Source of the DNA: Arthrobacter gallicola
GTDB lineage: Bacteria > Actinomycetota > Actinomycetes > Actinomycetales > Micrococcaceae
Reading direction: 5' to 3'
NCBI RefSeq assembly: GCF_014836775.1
Contig: NZ_JACSQD010000005.1
Location: forward strand, 83,414-147,413
Length of the DNA: 64,000 bases
Part shown: piece by piece, positions 45,046 through 54,483 of the stretch
How the letters are laid out: every line of letters begins with the position of its first letter
How positions within the stretch are numbered: position 1 is the first letter of the stretch
Made by a program: the position numbers and the translations under genes
Notes under the pieces: generated by a model
What the model saw: only the letters and a program-made list of their open reading frames with translations
Told to the model about the DNA's origin: nothing
Databases searched by the model: none

Positions 45046-46242
45046 ATGCCTGCAGCCGTCGACATCGCCCTGGTCTGCGCCGTTGCCGTGCTCACCCTCG
45101 CCGCGGTCGGCGCACTCGGCTACCGGCTGAGCCGCTCCCAGCGGGATTTGGGCTCCGACGCCGAGCGCGCCGCCTACGCGACTTTGCACACCGCATCGCT
45201 GGCCGCCAGGCACCTGCGTTCCGGTCTGACTCCCGCCGGGGCCTCCCGCGCCAGCCGGCATCTTCGGGGCCTGCTGCGGTGCGAGACCCTGCTGCTGACA
45301 GATACCGCTGCCGTGCTCGCCTGGGAGGGATCACTGCCGGACACTCCGGCCCGCCGCGAGCGGGTACTGCTGGCGGCGCGGGGCGTGCAGGACAGCGGCC
45401 GCACCAGAGTGTTCCGCGGTCCGGCGCTGCGGGCGCTGGGGCTCGATGAAGGCGGCGAGCTGCTGATCTGCCCGCTGCGGGTGAACGGGCAGGCTGCCGG
45501 AACACTGGGGGTGTTCGCCCCGGCACTGAGCGCAGGACTGATCCGCGCCACGAACGATGTGGCCGGCTGGGTGGCGGCCCAGCTGGAGCTGATCGAGCTC
45601 GACACCTCCCGTGCCCTGCTGATGGAGGCTGAGGTGCGGGCCCTGCGGGCGCAGATCAGCCCGCATTTCATCTACAACTCGCTGAACGCCATCGCCTCCT
45701 ACATCAATACGGACCCTGCCCGGGCGCGGGAGCTGGTGGTGGAGTTCGCGGATTTCACCCGGTATTCCTTCCGCCGGCACGGAGACTTCACCACCCTGGC
45801 GGAGGAGCTGACCTCCATAGACCGCTACCTGCTTCTGGAGCGGGCCAGATTCGGGGAACGCCTGAAGGTCAGCCTGCAGATCAGTCCCGAGGTCCTGGGC
45901 ACGGTCATCCCGTTCCTGTCCCTGCAGCCGCTGGTGGAGAACTCGGTGCGGCATGGCCTGGAAGCGCTGGAGGGCGAAGGCCATATTTCCATTGCGGCGC
46001 GGGATGCCGGGGCGATGGCGGAAATCACCGTGGAGGATAACGGGGTGGGAATGGACCCCGCCGCGCTGCGCACCCTGCTCGCGGGCCACGCCGAGGGGGA
46101 CCATGTGGGGCTGCGCAACGTGGATGTGCGCCTCCGCCAGCTCTACGGCGACGCGCACGGACTCGTGATCGACACCGCTGAGGGCGCAGGAATGCTGATC
46201 ACCATGCGCATCCCCAAGTCGCAGCCGGGACACCGGACCTAG
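45046..46242 (+). CDS. LytS-type sensor histidine kinase
   Basis: 398 residues: one N-terminal membrane helix (ALVCAVAVLTLAAVGALGY), a GAF-like sensor region at about 70-180, and the LytS kinase core. The phosphorylated His is in LRAQISPHFIYNSLNAIASY near residue 207, followed by QPLVENSVRHGLE (N box), VEDNGVGMD and GLRNVDVRLRQLYG. It starts 218 bases from the divergent DUF485 gene and is followed by a LytTR regulator. Together with the two flanking symporters it likely senses acetate, pyruvate or a related carbon source. Confidence 0.9.
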   Translation: MPAAVDIALVCAVAVLTLAAVGALGYRLSRSQRDLGSDAERAAYATLHTASLAARHLRSGLTPAGASRASRHLRGLLRCETLLLTDTAAVLAWEGSLPDTPARRERVLLAARGVQDSGRTRVFRGPALRALGLDEGGELLICPLRVNGQAAGTLGVFAPALSAGLIRATNDVAGWVAAQLELIELDTSRALLMEAEVRALRAQISPHFIYNSLNAIASYINTDPARARELVVEFADFTRYSFRRHGDFTTLAEELTSIDRYLLLERARFGERLKVSLQISPEVLGTVIPFLSLQPLVENSVRHGLEALEGEGHISIAARDAGAMAEITVEDNGVGMDPAALRTLLAGHAEGDHVGLRNVDVRLRQLYGDAHGLVIDTAEGAGMLITMRIPKSQPGHRT

Positions 46243-46261
46243 AGCAAGTAGTCTGGGTCAC

Positions 46262-47011
46262 ATGTCCCATTCCGCAAAGCTGCTCAATGTGGTGGTTGTC
46301 GACGACGAAGTGCCGGCAGTGGAGGAACTGGCGTTCCTCCTGGGCCGGGATGCCCGCATCGGAACCATTCTGCGTGCCTCCAGCGGAGCACAGGCCCTGC
46401 ACGCACTGGAAACCGCGGACATCGATGCCGTTTTCCTGGACATCCATATGCCCGCGCTGTCCGGCCTGGACATCGCCCGGGCGCTGGCCCGCAGGGAGCG
46501 GCCGCCCGCCGTCGTCTTTGTCACCGCCGATGAGGATCATGCCCTGGATGCTTTTGAGCTGGCCGCATTGGATTACCTGCTCAAGCCGGTGCGCCCTGAG
46601 CGGCTGACCGAGTCGGTCCGGCGGATCACCGAATCCTTGGCCGGACCGGAGGCGGGGTCCGCAGACGAGGGTGATGTGGTGACTGTGGTCCAGGGTGCCA
46701 CCACGCGGATGATCCGGCGGGAGGACATCCGCTATGTGCAGGCACAGGGTGACTATGCCCGGCTGCACACCGCCGAGACCAGCTACCTGATCAGGATTCC
46801 GCTGGCGGAACTCGAAGCGCAGTGGGCGGACGCCGGGTTCCTGCGCATCCACCGTTCGTATTTGGTGGCCCGGCATCAGATCCGGCAGGTCCGCCTGTCC
46901 GGAGGCCGCGCCAGCATCCGGATCGGCACGGTGGAGCTGCCGGTCAGCCGCCGGCATCTGCCGACCGTGCGCAGCACCCTGGCCACCGGCCGGGTCAGGC
47001 CCACGGCATGA
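46262..47011 (+). CDS. LytTR-family response regulator
   Basis: 249 residues. The receiver domain has the acidic pocket in VVVVDDEVPAVEEL, phosphoacceptor Asp in AVFLDIHMPALSGLD near residue 59, and LDYLLKPVRP. The C-terminal LytTR DNA-binding domain spans about 140-245 (MIRREDIRYVQAQGDYARLHT in parts, FLRIHRSYLVARHQI). It lies 19 bases after the kinase gene. ATG of the next small gene overlaps its stop. Confidence 0.92.
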   Translation: MSHSAKLLNVVVVDDEVPAVEELAFLLGRDARIGTILRASSGAQALHALETADIDAVFLDIHMPALSGLDIARALARRERPPAVVFVTADEDHALDAFELAALDYLLKPVRPERLTESVRRITESLAGPEAGSADEGDVVTVVQGATTRMIRREDIRYVQAQGDYARLHTAETSYLIRIPLAELEAQWADAGFLRIHRSYLVARHQIRQVRLSGGRASIRIGTVELPVSRRHLPTVRSTLATGRVRPTA

Positions 47012-47385
47012 GTGCGGAACACCGCCCGCAGCGGGTACGGGTAACTGCTCCGGCCCGTCCGGGATCCTCCGCGCCGGCGTTCCCGGTTGCTCGCGAAATA
47101 GACGAGCAGTCCGAGGTGGGGGAAGTTTTCCTGTCTTCCCTGATCCGGTCGCAGCTGCGGCTGGCCCTGGTTGTCGCCGGAGGCTTCGGGCTGATTCTGC
47201 TCGGGGTGCCGCTGCTGCTGGCCGCCGTTCCGCAGATCGGGGAACTGGCGGCGTTCGGCATCCCGGTGCCCTGGCTGCTCCTGGGTCTGGGTGTTTATCC
47301 GCTGGTAATCGTCAGCGGTGCCCTGTACGTGCGCAGCGCCAACCGGAACGAGGCCCGCTTCCAGGATCTGCTCGACGATGCGTAG
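47008..47385 (+). CDS. Small two-helix membrane protein, second symporter partner
   Basis: 125 residues from ATG 47008 (ATGA overlap with the regulator). After a 40-residue hydrophilic, Pro/Arg-rich start there are two membrane helices, LALVVAGGFGLILLGVPLLLA and PWLLLGLGVYPLVIVSGALYV (each in parts), then a short charged tail. Layout resembles DUF485 proteins but with low identity to the one at 44456. It directly precedes a symporter gene (6-base gap). Confidence 0.8.
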   Translation: MSAEHRPQRVRVTAPARPGSSAPAFPVAREIDEQSEVGEVFLSSLIRSQLRLALVVAGGFGLILLGVPLLLAAVPQIGELAAFGIPVPWLLLGLGVYPLVIVSGALYVRSANRNEARFQDLLDDA

Positions 47386-47391
47386 CTGCGC

Positions 47392-48879
47392 ATGACCTGG
47401 GACGTGAGCGCCGGCGTCGGCTACGCGGCGCTGGCTGCCGTGACGGCCGTGACCCTGCTGATCGGCGCCTACGGGCTGCGGATCTCCCGCACCACCAGCG
47501 ACTTCTATGTGGCCTCCCGGACGGTGAAACCCTGGTGGAACGCCTCAGCGATCGGCGGCGAGTACCTTTCCGCCGCCAGTTTCCTGGGCATTGCCGGACT
47601 GGTACTGGTCTCCGGTGCCGATGCGCTGTGGTTCCCCATCGGCTATACCGCCGGCTATCTGATGCTGCTGCTGTTCGTTGCGGCTCCGCTGCGCAGGTCC
47701 GGTGCCTACACCGTGCCGGACTTCGCAAAGGCCCGGCTGGAATCCCTGACCGCCCGGCGGGTAACCAGTCTGCTGGTGGTGGCGGTGGGGTGGCTGTACA
47801 TCGTCCCGCAGCTGCACGGGGCCGCTCTGACCGTCAGCCTGACCACCGGTCTGCCGGGATGGGCCGGCTCTGCGGCGGTGGTGGTGATTGTGTGCCTGAG
47901 CGTCCTGAGCGGCGGAATGCGCTCCATCACCTTCGTGCAGGCCTTCCAGTACTGGCTCAAACTCGCTGCCCTGGCCGTTCCTGTGCTGTTTATCCTTTTC
48001 CGGCTGGGCGCGGAGGGCACCTCCTGGACCGGTCACGGTGCGGCCTTCGGCTCCGGACTGGATCCGGTGATGGCCGACTCCGTGTACCGGAATGTGTCAC
48101 TGAGCATCGCCCTGCTCTGCGGCACCCTCGGCCTGCCGCATGTCCTGGTGCGTTTTTACACCAACCCGGATGGCGTTTCCGCCCGGCGCACCACACTGAT
48201 TGTGCTCGGTCTGCTTTCCATCTTCTATGTGTTCCCCACCCTGTACGGCATTCTGGGCCGGCTCTACCTGCCGGAGCTGGCGGCGGAAGGAAATGCGGAT
48301 GCGACAGTCCTGCTGCTGCCGGCCCGGATTTTCGACGGCGCCCTGGGCGATCTCCTGGCTGCCTGCGTGACGGCCGGGGCCTTCGCGGCGTTCCTCTCCA
48401 CCAGCAGCGGGCTGATTGTGTCCCTCGCGGGAGTGATCAGTCAGGAGCTGTTCCGGGGCAGCGTCAGCGGATTCCGCGCGGGAACCCTCCTGGCCGGGGC
48501 GGTGCCGCTGGGCCTTGCTCTGCTGACGAACACGCAGGCGCTGGCCGGAAGCGTGGGAATGGTGTTTGCGTTCACGGCGTCCACGCTGTGCCCGCTGCTG
48601 CTGCTGGGAATCTGGTGGCGGCGTCTGACGGCGGCGGGCGCAGTAGCGGGAATGCTCAGTGGAGCGCTGCTCTGCGGCGGGGCGATCGTGGCCGGAGGGG
48701 TGCTTTCCCTCGCGGGAAGGATGGTGCCGGTATGGCTGGAGCAGCCGGCAGCGTGGACCGTCCCGGCAGCGTTTGCCGTGACCGTGGGGGTTTCGCTGCG
48801 TGCCGCTGGCGCGGTTCCCGCCGGAACCGCACGGTTCCTGGCCAGGCTTCACACCCCGGAGCGGCGGGTCAGCCGCTAG
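47392..48879 (+). CDS. Sodium:solute symporter, second acetate-permease-like paralogue
   Basis: 495 residues, about 13 membrane helices. Marks shared with the paralogue at 42837: FYVASRTVKPWWNASAIGGEYLSAASFLGI (in parts: WWNASAIGGEYLSAASFLGI) and LGLPHVLVRFYTNPDGVSARR. It is shorter and lacks the long C-terminal tail. The gene sits in a four-gene plus-strand unit (kinase, regulator, small membrane protein, symporter), so it is probably the direct target or partner of the sensor system. Confidence 0.9.
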   Translation: MTWDVSAGVGYAALAAVTAVTLLIGAYGLRISRTTSDFYVASRTVKPWWNASAIGGEYLSAASFLGIAGLVLVSGADALWFPIGYTAGYLMLLLFVAAPLRRSGAYTVPDFAKARLESLTARRVTSLLVVAVGWLYIVPQLHGAALTVSLTTGLPGWAGSAAVVVIVCLSVLSGGMRSITFVQAFQYWLKLAALAVPVLFILFRLGAEGTSWTGHGAAFGSGLDPVMADSVYRNVSLSIALLCGTLGLPHVLVRFYTNPDGVSARRTTLIVLGLLSIFYVFPTLYGILGRLYLPELAAEGNADATVLLLPARIFDGALGDLLAACVTAGAFAAFLSTSSGLIVSLAGVISQELFRGSVSGFRAGTLLAGAVPLGLALLTNTQALAGSVGMVFAFTASTLCPLLLLGIWWRRLTAAGAVAGMLSGALLCGGAIVAGGVLSLAGRMVPVWLEQPAAWTVPAAFAVTVGVSLRAAGAVPAGTARFLARLHTPERRVSR

Positions 48880-48903
48880 CGCTGCCGGTCCTGCGGCAGT
48901 GCT

Positions 48904-49482
48904 CTAGTCGATTGCGGCCATCAGTTCGACGACCCGGTCCAGGAACGCGTCCACCTGCGTTTCCTCATAACCGGCGTCGCCCTTGGCTTCGCGGAAAACG
49001 GCCCGGCGGACGACGTCGACGCTCAGCGGCTTGTCATGTTCAAAGTAGCCGAGGAGTTCGTTGCACAGGGCATCGACGTCGCGCACGTTGTAGCTGTGCG
49101 CCCGCTTCTTGGAGGGACGGCGGAACCTCTCCCCCGGTTTGCGGTGCAGCCGGGCCCGCAGGACGGCAGACGTGCGGCCGATCTGGAGCAGCCAGGCTTC
49201 CTCGCCCTTTTCCTGGATGAGGCGGTCGCGCTCCCGCTGGGAGAAGACGTCTTCCAGCCGGTCCAGCGCGGCGTCGACTGCCTGCGCTTCGTAGCCTCCC
49301 TTGGCGGGATCGAAGGCCATGGAACGGACGTGGCTGCTGGTAATGACTTTGGCTCCAGGCTTCTCAGAGTTGTAATAGTTCCGGGCCCGAGTCAGGAATT
49401 CATCGACCTGACGGACGTTGTAGCCGTACTCCCTGCGGCCCACACGCTCAAAGGGGGCACTGGCCTGCCTCACATCGTTCAT
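48904..49482 (-). CDS. DivIVA-domain repeat protein
   Basis: 192 residues from ATG 49482 (AAAGGA upstream; TTG 49488 is also in frame). Four copies of the short DivIVA N-terminal motif are seen: EYGYNVRQVDEFLTRAR near residue 19, GGYEAQAVDAALDRLEDVF near 67, HSYNVRDVDALCNELLGYF near 130 and AGYEETQVDAFLDRVVELM near 172. The repeated motif normally gives membrane/curvature binding and coiled-coil formation. The repeat-family members are actinobacterial and of unknown role. It follows cdsA on the same strand. Confidence 0.85.
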   Translation of the reverse strand: MNDVRQASAPFERVGRREYGYNVRQVDEFLTRARNYYNSEKPGAKVITSSHVRSMAFDPAKGGYEAQAVDAALDRLEDVFSQRERDRLIQEKGEEAWLLQIGRTSAVLRARLHRKPGERFRRPSKKRAHSYNVRDVDALCNELLGYFEHDKPLSVDVVRRAVFREAKGDAGYEETQVDAFLDRVVELMAAID

Positions 49483-49594
49483 GGTCAACTAATCCTTTAG
49501 TGTCACGTCGTCTTCCGCCACGGGATGCGGGACCGTCGAAAATATCTTACGTGCAAACCGGCTCCGGACCCGGTAATGACTCCCCGGAGGGACG

Positions 49595-50551
49595 CTACAT
49601 TGCGCCGGGCACCAGCAGGACGGAGAGCAGGAAGACCACCGGGGACGCGAAGACCACCGAATCCAGGCGGTCCATGGCGCCTCCATGTCCGGGCAGAAGG
49701 TTGGACATATCCTTGACGCCCAGCTCGCGTTTGATCATGGATTCCGAGAAATCCCCGGCTGTCGCAGCGGCGACGGTGGCTACCGCCAGTACCAGCCCAA
49801 ACCACCACGGCTGGTCCAGGAAAAGCACGGCCGCGAGAATACCCACAACGGTGGCCCCGGCAACGGAGCCGCCGAACCCTTCCCAGGATTTCTTCGGGCT
49901 GATCTTGGGGGCCATGGGATGTTTGCCGGTCAGCGCGCCCACCAGATACCCGCAGGTGTCATTGGCAACCACCAGCAGCAGCAGCACTGCCACCCGGATC
50001 TGCCCTTCCGGCTCCCGCAGGAGCAGCAGGGCGAAGGAGAGCAGGAAGGGAATCCAGAGGATAACGAAGACACCGGCCAGGATGCTGCGCAGGGCATCCT
50101 GCGCAGTATCAATGGCGCGCCACAGCAGGACGGCGATGCCGGTGCCCGCCAGTGCGAAGGCCAGAGCTTCGGTCCCGCCGAAGTAGGCTGCCAGCGGGAC
50201 CGCGACGGATCCCACCAGCACCGGCACCTGGGGGACCTTGATCCCGCGCACTTCCAGCGCGCGGGAGACCTCCCAAACGCCTACGACGGAGAAGGCCGCG
50301 GCAATGGCCACGATCGCCAGCGGGCTGAACAACAGGCCCACCATGAGGGCGCCCAGAAGTACCAGGCCGACTGCAATGGCTGCGGGCAGGTTCCGCCCCG
50401 CCTTGGAAGGCTTGCGTTCAGCACGCTTGCGGGTAGCCGCCTTACGCGCCCGCCGTCCGTCAGGAACGCTCATATCCGTGCCCTTCACTGCCGGGCCTGC
50501 CTCAGGAGACGGGAAACCGCCAGCCTGGGTTGGAGGCTGGGATTGGCTCAT
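49595..50551 (-). CDS. cdsA: Phosphatidate cytidylyltransferase
   Basis: 318 residues; the enzyme makes CDP-diacylglycerol from CTP and phosphatidic acid, the branch point for phospholipids. After a basic N-terminal tail there are about seven or eight membrane helices, and the C-terminal signature is LLPGHGGAMDRLDSVVFASP. The active-site stretch YLVGALTGKHPMAPKISPKKSWEG (in parts: ALTGKHPMAPKISPKKSWEG) is typical. ATG overlaps the frr stop (ATGA). Confidence 0.94.
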   Translation of the reverse strand: MSQSQPPTQAGGFPSPEAGPAVKGTDMSVPDGRRARKAATRKRAERKPSKAGRNLPAAIAVGLVLLGALMVGLLFSPLAIVAIAAAFSVVGVWEVSRALEVRGIKVPQVPVLVGSVAVPLAAYFGGTEALAFALAGTGIAVLLWRAIDTAQDALRSILAGVFVILWIPFLLSFALLLLREPEGQIRVAVLLLLVVANDTCGYLVGALTGKHPMAPKISPKKSWEGFGGSVAGATVVGILAAVLFLDQPWWFGLVLAVATVAAATAGDFSESMIKRELGVKDMSNLLPGHGGAMDRLDSVVFASPVVFLLSVLLVPGAM

Positions 50552-51108
50552 CAGACCTCGAGCAGCTCGGCTTCCTTGCGCTTGAGCAGGTCATCGATGG
50601 ACTCCGTGTGCGCCTTGGTCAGCGCATCCAGATCCTTCTCGGCACGGGCGCCGTCGTCTTCGCCGATCTCCCCGTCCTTGACCAGGCGGTCCAGCGAGTC
50701 CTTGGCCTTGCGGCGGATGTTCCGCACGGAGACCTTGGCGTCTTCACCCTTGCCACGGACGATCTTGACGTATTCCTTACGCCGGTCCTGCGTCAGTTCC
50801 GGCATGATCACGCGGATGACCTTGCCGTCGTTGGACGGATTCGCACCCACCTCGGAATCGCTCAGCGCGCGTTCAATCGCACGCAGCGCGGTCACGTCGT
50901 AGGGGGTGATCAGGAGTGTGCGGGCGTCCGGCGTCGCAAAGGAGGCCAGCTGCTGCAACTGCGTGGGGGAACCGTAGTAGTCCACCAGGACCTTGGAGAA
51001 CAGTGCAGGGTTCGCCCGTCCCGTCCGGATGGTCGAGAAGTCCTCCTTGGCGACCTCCACAGCCTTGTCCATTTTGACGGCCGCCTCTTTCAAGGTCTCT
51101 TCGATCAC
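50551..51108 (-). CDS. frr: Ribosome recycling factor
   Basis: 185 residues, the usual length. RRF splits post-termination ribosomes with EF-G. Marks: [24 protein letters not shown] near residue 13 (in parts: [13 protein letters not shown]), [39 protein letters not shown] (in parts) and [15 protein letters not shown]. It sits after pyrH (156-base gap) and overlaps cdsA. Confidence 0.97.
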   Translation of the reverse strand: MIEETLKEAAVKMDKAVEVAKEDFSTIRTGRANPALFSKVLVDYYGSPTQLQQLASFATPDARTLLITPYDVTALRAIERALSDSEVGANPSNDGKVIRVIMPELTQDRRKEYVKIVRGKGEDAKVSVRNIRRKAKDSLDRLVKDGEIGEDDGARAEKDLDALTKAHTESIDDLLKRKEAELLEV

Positions 51109-51264
51109 GGTGTCTCCTCAGTACAGGGAAGCCATTGCAGGAAAATACCCATGCAGTGGCACGGTTTGGGCTCTTCTACCATCCTAACCCGCGCGGCTCC
51201 CAGCCTGCGCACCCGGGCGGTACCGCGGGTGCCCAGGCGGAGAGCCGCCGTCGGACCGGAGCCG

Positions 51265-51996
51265 CTAGTTGGAGACGATCGTTCCGATCTTCTCGCCACG
51301 GATCGCGCGGGTGACGTTGCCTTCACCCTCCATGCCGAACACCACCATGGAGAGGTTGTTGTCCTTGCACATGGTCATAGCCGTCTGGTCCATGACCCGG
51401 ATGTCCTGGCGCAGAGCGTCGTCATACGTGAGCGTCTCGAGCCGGGTGGCGGTGGCGTCCTTGTTCGGATCGGCAGTGTAAACCCCGTCAACGCCGGACT
51501 TGGCCATCAGGACCTCGTCCGCGTGCACCTCGAGGGCGCGCTGGGCAGCTACGGTATCGGTGGAGAAGTAGGGCAGGCCGGCACCGGCGCCGAAGATGAC
51601 CACACGGCCCTTTTCCAGGTGGCGGATGGCGCGCCGCGGAATGTAGGCCTCGGCAACCTGGCCCATGGTGATGGCACTCTGGACCCGGGTTTCCACCCCG
51701 GCCTGCTCCAGGAAGTCCTGCAGCGCGAGGCAGTTCATCACTGTTCCGAGCATCCCCATGTAGTCGGCGCGGGAGCGGTCCATGCCGCTGAGGGAGAGTT
51801 CAGCTCCGCGGAAGAAGTTGCCTCCGCCGACGACGATTGCAGTTTCGACCTCTCCTACTGTCGCTGCGATCTGCTTGGCCACTCCGCGTACCGTCTCGGG
51901 ATCCACGCCCAGCTTGCCGCCGCCGAAAACCTCTCCGGAGAGTTTGAGCAGTACGCGGCGGCGCGGGGTTTCGGTTTCTGTCAGGGGGTGATCCAT
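51265..51996 (-). CDS. pyrH: UMP kinase
   Basis: 243 residues from ATG 51996, preceded by GGGAGG. Hexameric bacterial UMP kinase making UDP. Marks: [41 protein letters not shown] (in parts), [39 protein letters not shown] (in parts) and [17 protein letters not shown]. Position between tsf and frr is the conserved bacterial order. Confidence 0.97.
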   Translation of the reverse strand: MDHPLTETETPRRRVLLKLSGEVFGGGKLGVDPETVRGVAKQIAATVGEVETAIVVGGGNFFRGAELSLSGMDRSRADYMGMLGTVMNCLALQDFLEQAGVETRVQSAITMGQVAEAYIPRRAIRHLEKGRVVIFGAGAGLPYFSTDTVAAQRALEVHADEVLMAKSGVDGVYTADPNKDATATRLETLTYDDALRQDIRVMDQTAMTMCKDNNLSMVVFGMEGEGNVTRAIRGEKIGTIVSN

Positions 51997-52069
51997 GGTG
52001 CCTCCCGGGGCATTGGCTGAGGATAACGTGTCAGCTGTTTTCAAGAATAGTGAGGTGTTTCGGACAGGC

Positions 52070-52101
52070 AAAAGGGGTGGCCACCTTTCGGTGGCCACCC
52101 C
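52070..52101 (-). terminator. Terminator after tsf
   Basis: A perfect 12-bp stem (52074-52085 with 52090-52101), loop TTTC, is followed on the minus strand by TTTTG. It lies about 50 bases past the tsf stop and upstream of pyrH, so it ends rpsB-tsf and pyrH has its own promoter. Confidence 0.85.
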
Positions 52102-52151
52102 CTCTATGCCATCATGGCGCGTCCGCGATGCGTCCGCAGCTGCTTAGGGCC

Positions 52152-52991
52152 TTAGGCGCCTACGCGGAACCGTGCGAAGGCGGTCGGCTTGACGCCGGCC
52201 TCTTCCAGCACGGCGGCGACGGTCTTCTTGGCGTCCTTGGCGAACGGCTGGTCCAGCAGGACGATTTCCTTGAAGAAACCGGTCAGGCGGCCTTCGACGA
52301 TCTTCGGCAGCGCGGCTTCCGGCTTGCCTTCGGCGCGTGCGGTTTCGTCAGCGATGCGGCGCTCGTTCTCCACGATGTCGGACGGAACTTCGTCGCGGGT
52401 CAGGTAGGTCGGAGCGTAAGCAGCGGTGTGGACTGCGACGTCGTGGGCTGCGGTGAAGGCAGCGTCACCTTCGCCGTCAACAGCGAAGAGCACGCCAACC
52501 TGTGCCGGCAGATCCTTGGAGGTCTTGTGCAGGTAGGCATCAACGGTCTTGCCTTCGACGCGTGCAACGCGGCGGACAACAACCTTCTCGCCCAGGATGG
52601 CGCCTTCTTCGACGACGATCTCGGAGAGCGGCTTGCCGTCAACTTCGTAGGCGAGCAGGGCCTCGGCATCGGCAGCGCCGGATTCGATGGCTGCGGCCAG
52701 GACGCGGTCAGCCAGTTCAATGAACTTGGCGGACTTGGCGACGAAGTCGGTCTCGCAGTTGAGTTCGATCATGACACCGACGGTGCCGTCGATGACCTTG
52801 GCAGCAACCAGGCCCTCAGCGGTCGAACGGCCTTCGCGCTTGGTGGCGCCCTTCAGGCCCTTGATGCGGATGAGCTCCATGGCCTTGTCGGCATCGCCGT
52901 TGGCCTCGTCGAGAGCTTTCTTCACATCCATCATGCCGGCGCCTGTGCGCTCGCGCAGAGCCTTGATATCAGCAGCGGTGTAGTTCGCCAT
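52152..52991 (-). CDS. tsf: Elongation factor Ts
   Basis: 279 residues. EF-Ts recharges EF-Tu with GTP. Marks: the UBA-like start [24 protein letters not shown], the nucleotide-exchange segment [33 protein letters not shown] and the C-terminal [18 protein letters not shown]. It is separated from rpsB by 135 bases holding an attenuator-like hairpin. Confidence 0.97.
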   Translation of the reverse strand: MANYTAADIKALRERTGAGMMDVKKALDEANGDADKAMELIRIKGLKGATKREGRSTAEGLVAAKVIDGTVGVMIELNCETDFVAKSAKFIELADRVLAAAIESGAADAEALLAYEVDGKPLSEIVVEEGAILGEKVVVRRVARVEGKTVDAYLHKTSKDLPAQVGVLFAVDGEGDAAFTAAHDVAVHTAAYAPTYLTRDEVPSDIVENERRIADETARAEGKPEAALPKIVEGRLTGFFKEIVLLDQPFAKDAKKTVAAVLEEAGVKPTAFARFRVGA

Positions 52992-53081
52992 TTGGACTCC
53001 AGTCCTCCCGTAATAAAAGTAATGGTGCTGTTCCGCCGCGCGGCCGGCAGGGAATCCCGGCCAGCCGCGCTGAGCAGATTT

Positions 53082-53117
53082 CCCAAAGATGGCCGCCTTT
53101 CGGCAGCCATCTTTGGG
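53082..53117 (-). terminator. Attenuator-like hairpin between rpsB and tsf
   Basis: Arms 53082-53093 and 53106-53117 (CCCAAAGATGGC with its complement) make a 12-bp stem extended by three inner pairs after one mismatch, loop TTTC. It is just after rpsB and before tsf. No strong U-run follows, so partial termination that lowers tsf relative to rpsB is likely. Confidence 0.6.
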
Positions 53118-53126
53118 GACTTCGTT

Positions 53127-53999
53127 TTACTTCTCCGTTGCGTCCTCAGCGGGAGCTTCGGCAGCCGGTGCTTCTGCAGCTTCGGCGGCCGGGGCTTCAG
53201 CAGCCGGTGCTTCGGTGGCTTCAGCGGCCGGGGCAGCTGCGCCTTCGAGCAGTTCGCGCTCCCACTCAGCCAGCGGCTCTGCCGGGGCTTCGGTGTTGCC
53301 GGCCTTGTTGTGGCGGGCGATCAGGCCCTCCGCAACGGCGTCGGCGATGACGCGGGTCAGCAGGTTGACGGAGCGGATGGCGTCGTCGTTGCCCGGGATC
53401 GGGAAGTCGACGTCGTCCGGATCGCAGTTGCTGTCGAGGATGGCAACAACCGGGATGTTCAGCTTCTGGGCCTCGTCAACGGCGAGGTGTTCCTTCTGGG
53501 TGTCCACGATCCAGACCACGGACGGAGCCTTGGTCAGGTTGCGGATGCCGCCGAGGTTGGTTTCCAGCTTGGTCAGTTCACGCTTGAGGAGCAGGAGCTC
53601 CTTCTTGGTGTGACCGGAAGCCGCGACGTCGTCGAAGTTGATCTCTTCGAGTTCCTTCATGCGCTGGATGCGCTTGGCGACAGTCTGGAAGTTGGTGAGC
53701 ATGCCACCGAGCCAGCGCTGGTTGACGTACGGCTGGCCAACGCGGGTGGCCTGCTCAGCGATGGCCTCCTGGGCCTGCTTCTTGGTACCGACGAACAGTA
53801 CGGTTCCGCCGTGGGCAACGGTGGCCTTGACGAACTCGTAGGCGCGGTCGATGTAGGACAGCGACTGCTGCAGGTCGATGATGTAGATGCCGTTGCGCTC
53901 GGTGAAGATGAAGCGCTTCATCTTCGGGTTCCAGCGGCGGGTCTGGTGACCAAAGTGGACGCCGCTGTCGAGCAGCTGGCGCATTGTAACGACGGGCAT
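53127..53999 (-). CDS. rpsB: 30S ribosomal protein S2
   Basis: 290 residues. Marks: [27 protein letters not shown] (in parts: [19 protein letters not shown]), [35 protein letters not shown] and [14 protein letters not shown]. The C-terminal 55 residues form an Ala/Pro/Glu tail with APAAEA-type repeats, longer than in E. coli and common in Actinobacteria. The 5' leader holds two hairpins (see findings). A GGAAGGAG ribosome binding site precedes ATG. Confidence 0.97.
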   Translation of the reverse strand: MPVVTMRQLLDSGVHFGHQTRRWNPKMKRFIFTERNGIYIIDLQQSLSYIDRAYEFVKATVAHGGTVLFVGTKKQAQEAIAEQATRVGQPYVNQRWLGGMLTNFQTVAKRIQRMKELEEINFDDVAASGHTKKELLLLKRELTKLETNLGGIRNLTKAPSVVWIVDTQKEHLAVDEAQKLNIPVVAILDSNCDPDDVDFPIPGNDDAIRSVNLLTRVIADAVAEGLIARHNKAGNTEAPAEPLAEWERELLEGAAAPAAEATEAPAAEAPAAEAAEAPAAEAPAEDATEK

Positions 54000-54483
54000 G
54001 TCGTCACTCCTTCCGGCAGCCGGCGGCGCTTAGCGCACGCAGGTAAAACTGCCTATTGACGGTTGATTGCGAAGCACCCGGCGGGTGCTGCTCCTGGTGC
54101 CCATCAGCCGCCGTCCTGTGACAGATGCCGGCGTGCGTCCCTTTACCGGTGTTGGCCGGACCGTAGGAACGCACCCACTTTCCCACTGCTGGGAAGCTGG
54201 ATAATTGGGGCACGCGTAGTCAGCGTGCAGCGTGATTCCGAATCCCCCGTTACCCCGGAAAGCGTTCCTCAGCCGGTCGTTTTAAGACGGCGATTGAGGA
54301 TTACCTGACTGGGCAGGGTGAATCGGCACGCAGCAAACTGCTTCGTCAAGTGTACTACAGCGGCGGCACCGTTCCGTCCTCTTCTCCTCCACAGCGGGAG
54401 GATGCTGCCGGGGCCTTCGGGCGCATCCACAAATGTCTTGGGGTGCGGTTCCAGCTGCCGGGTGGCGGAGTGGACTGTGCGCC
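54000..54483. other. Intergenic region between rpsB and an M23 peptidase gene, with candidate rpsB leader
   Basis: No gene is seen in these 484 bases. On the minus strand the rpsB leader holds a short perfect hairpin (AGCACCC 54073-54079 with GGGTGCT 54083-54089) and a longer one (54133-54142 with 54165-54174, one mismatch). These may allow autoregulation by S2. The right part (54190-54480) is AT-richer in places and probably carries the divergent promoters, but no clear -35/-10 pair was assigned. Confidence 0.45.

Noticed and set aside
54184..54483. Short frames between rpsB and the M23 peptidase as a gene remnant
   Set aside because: No domain or coding pattern could be recognised; treated as intergenic.
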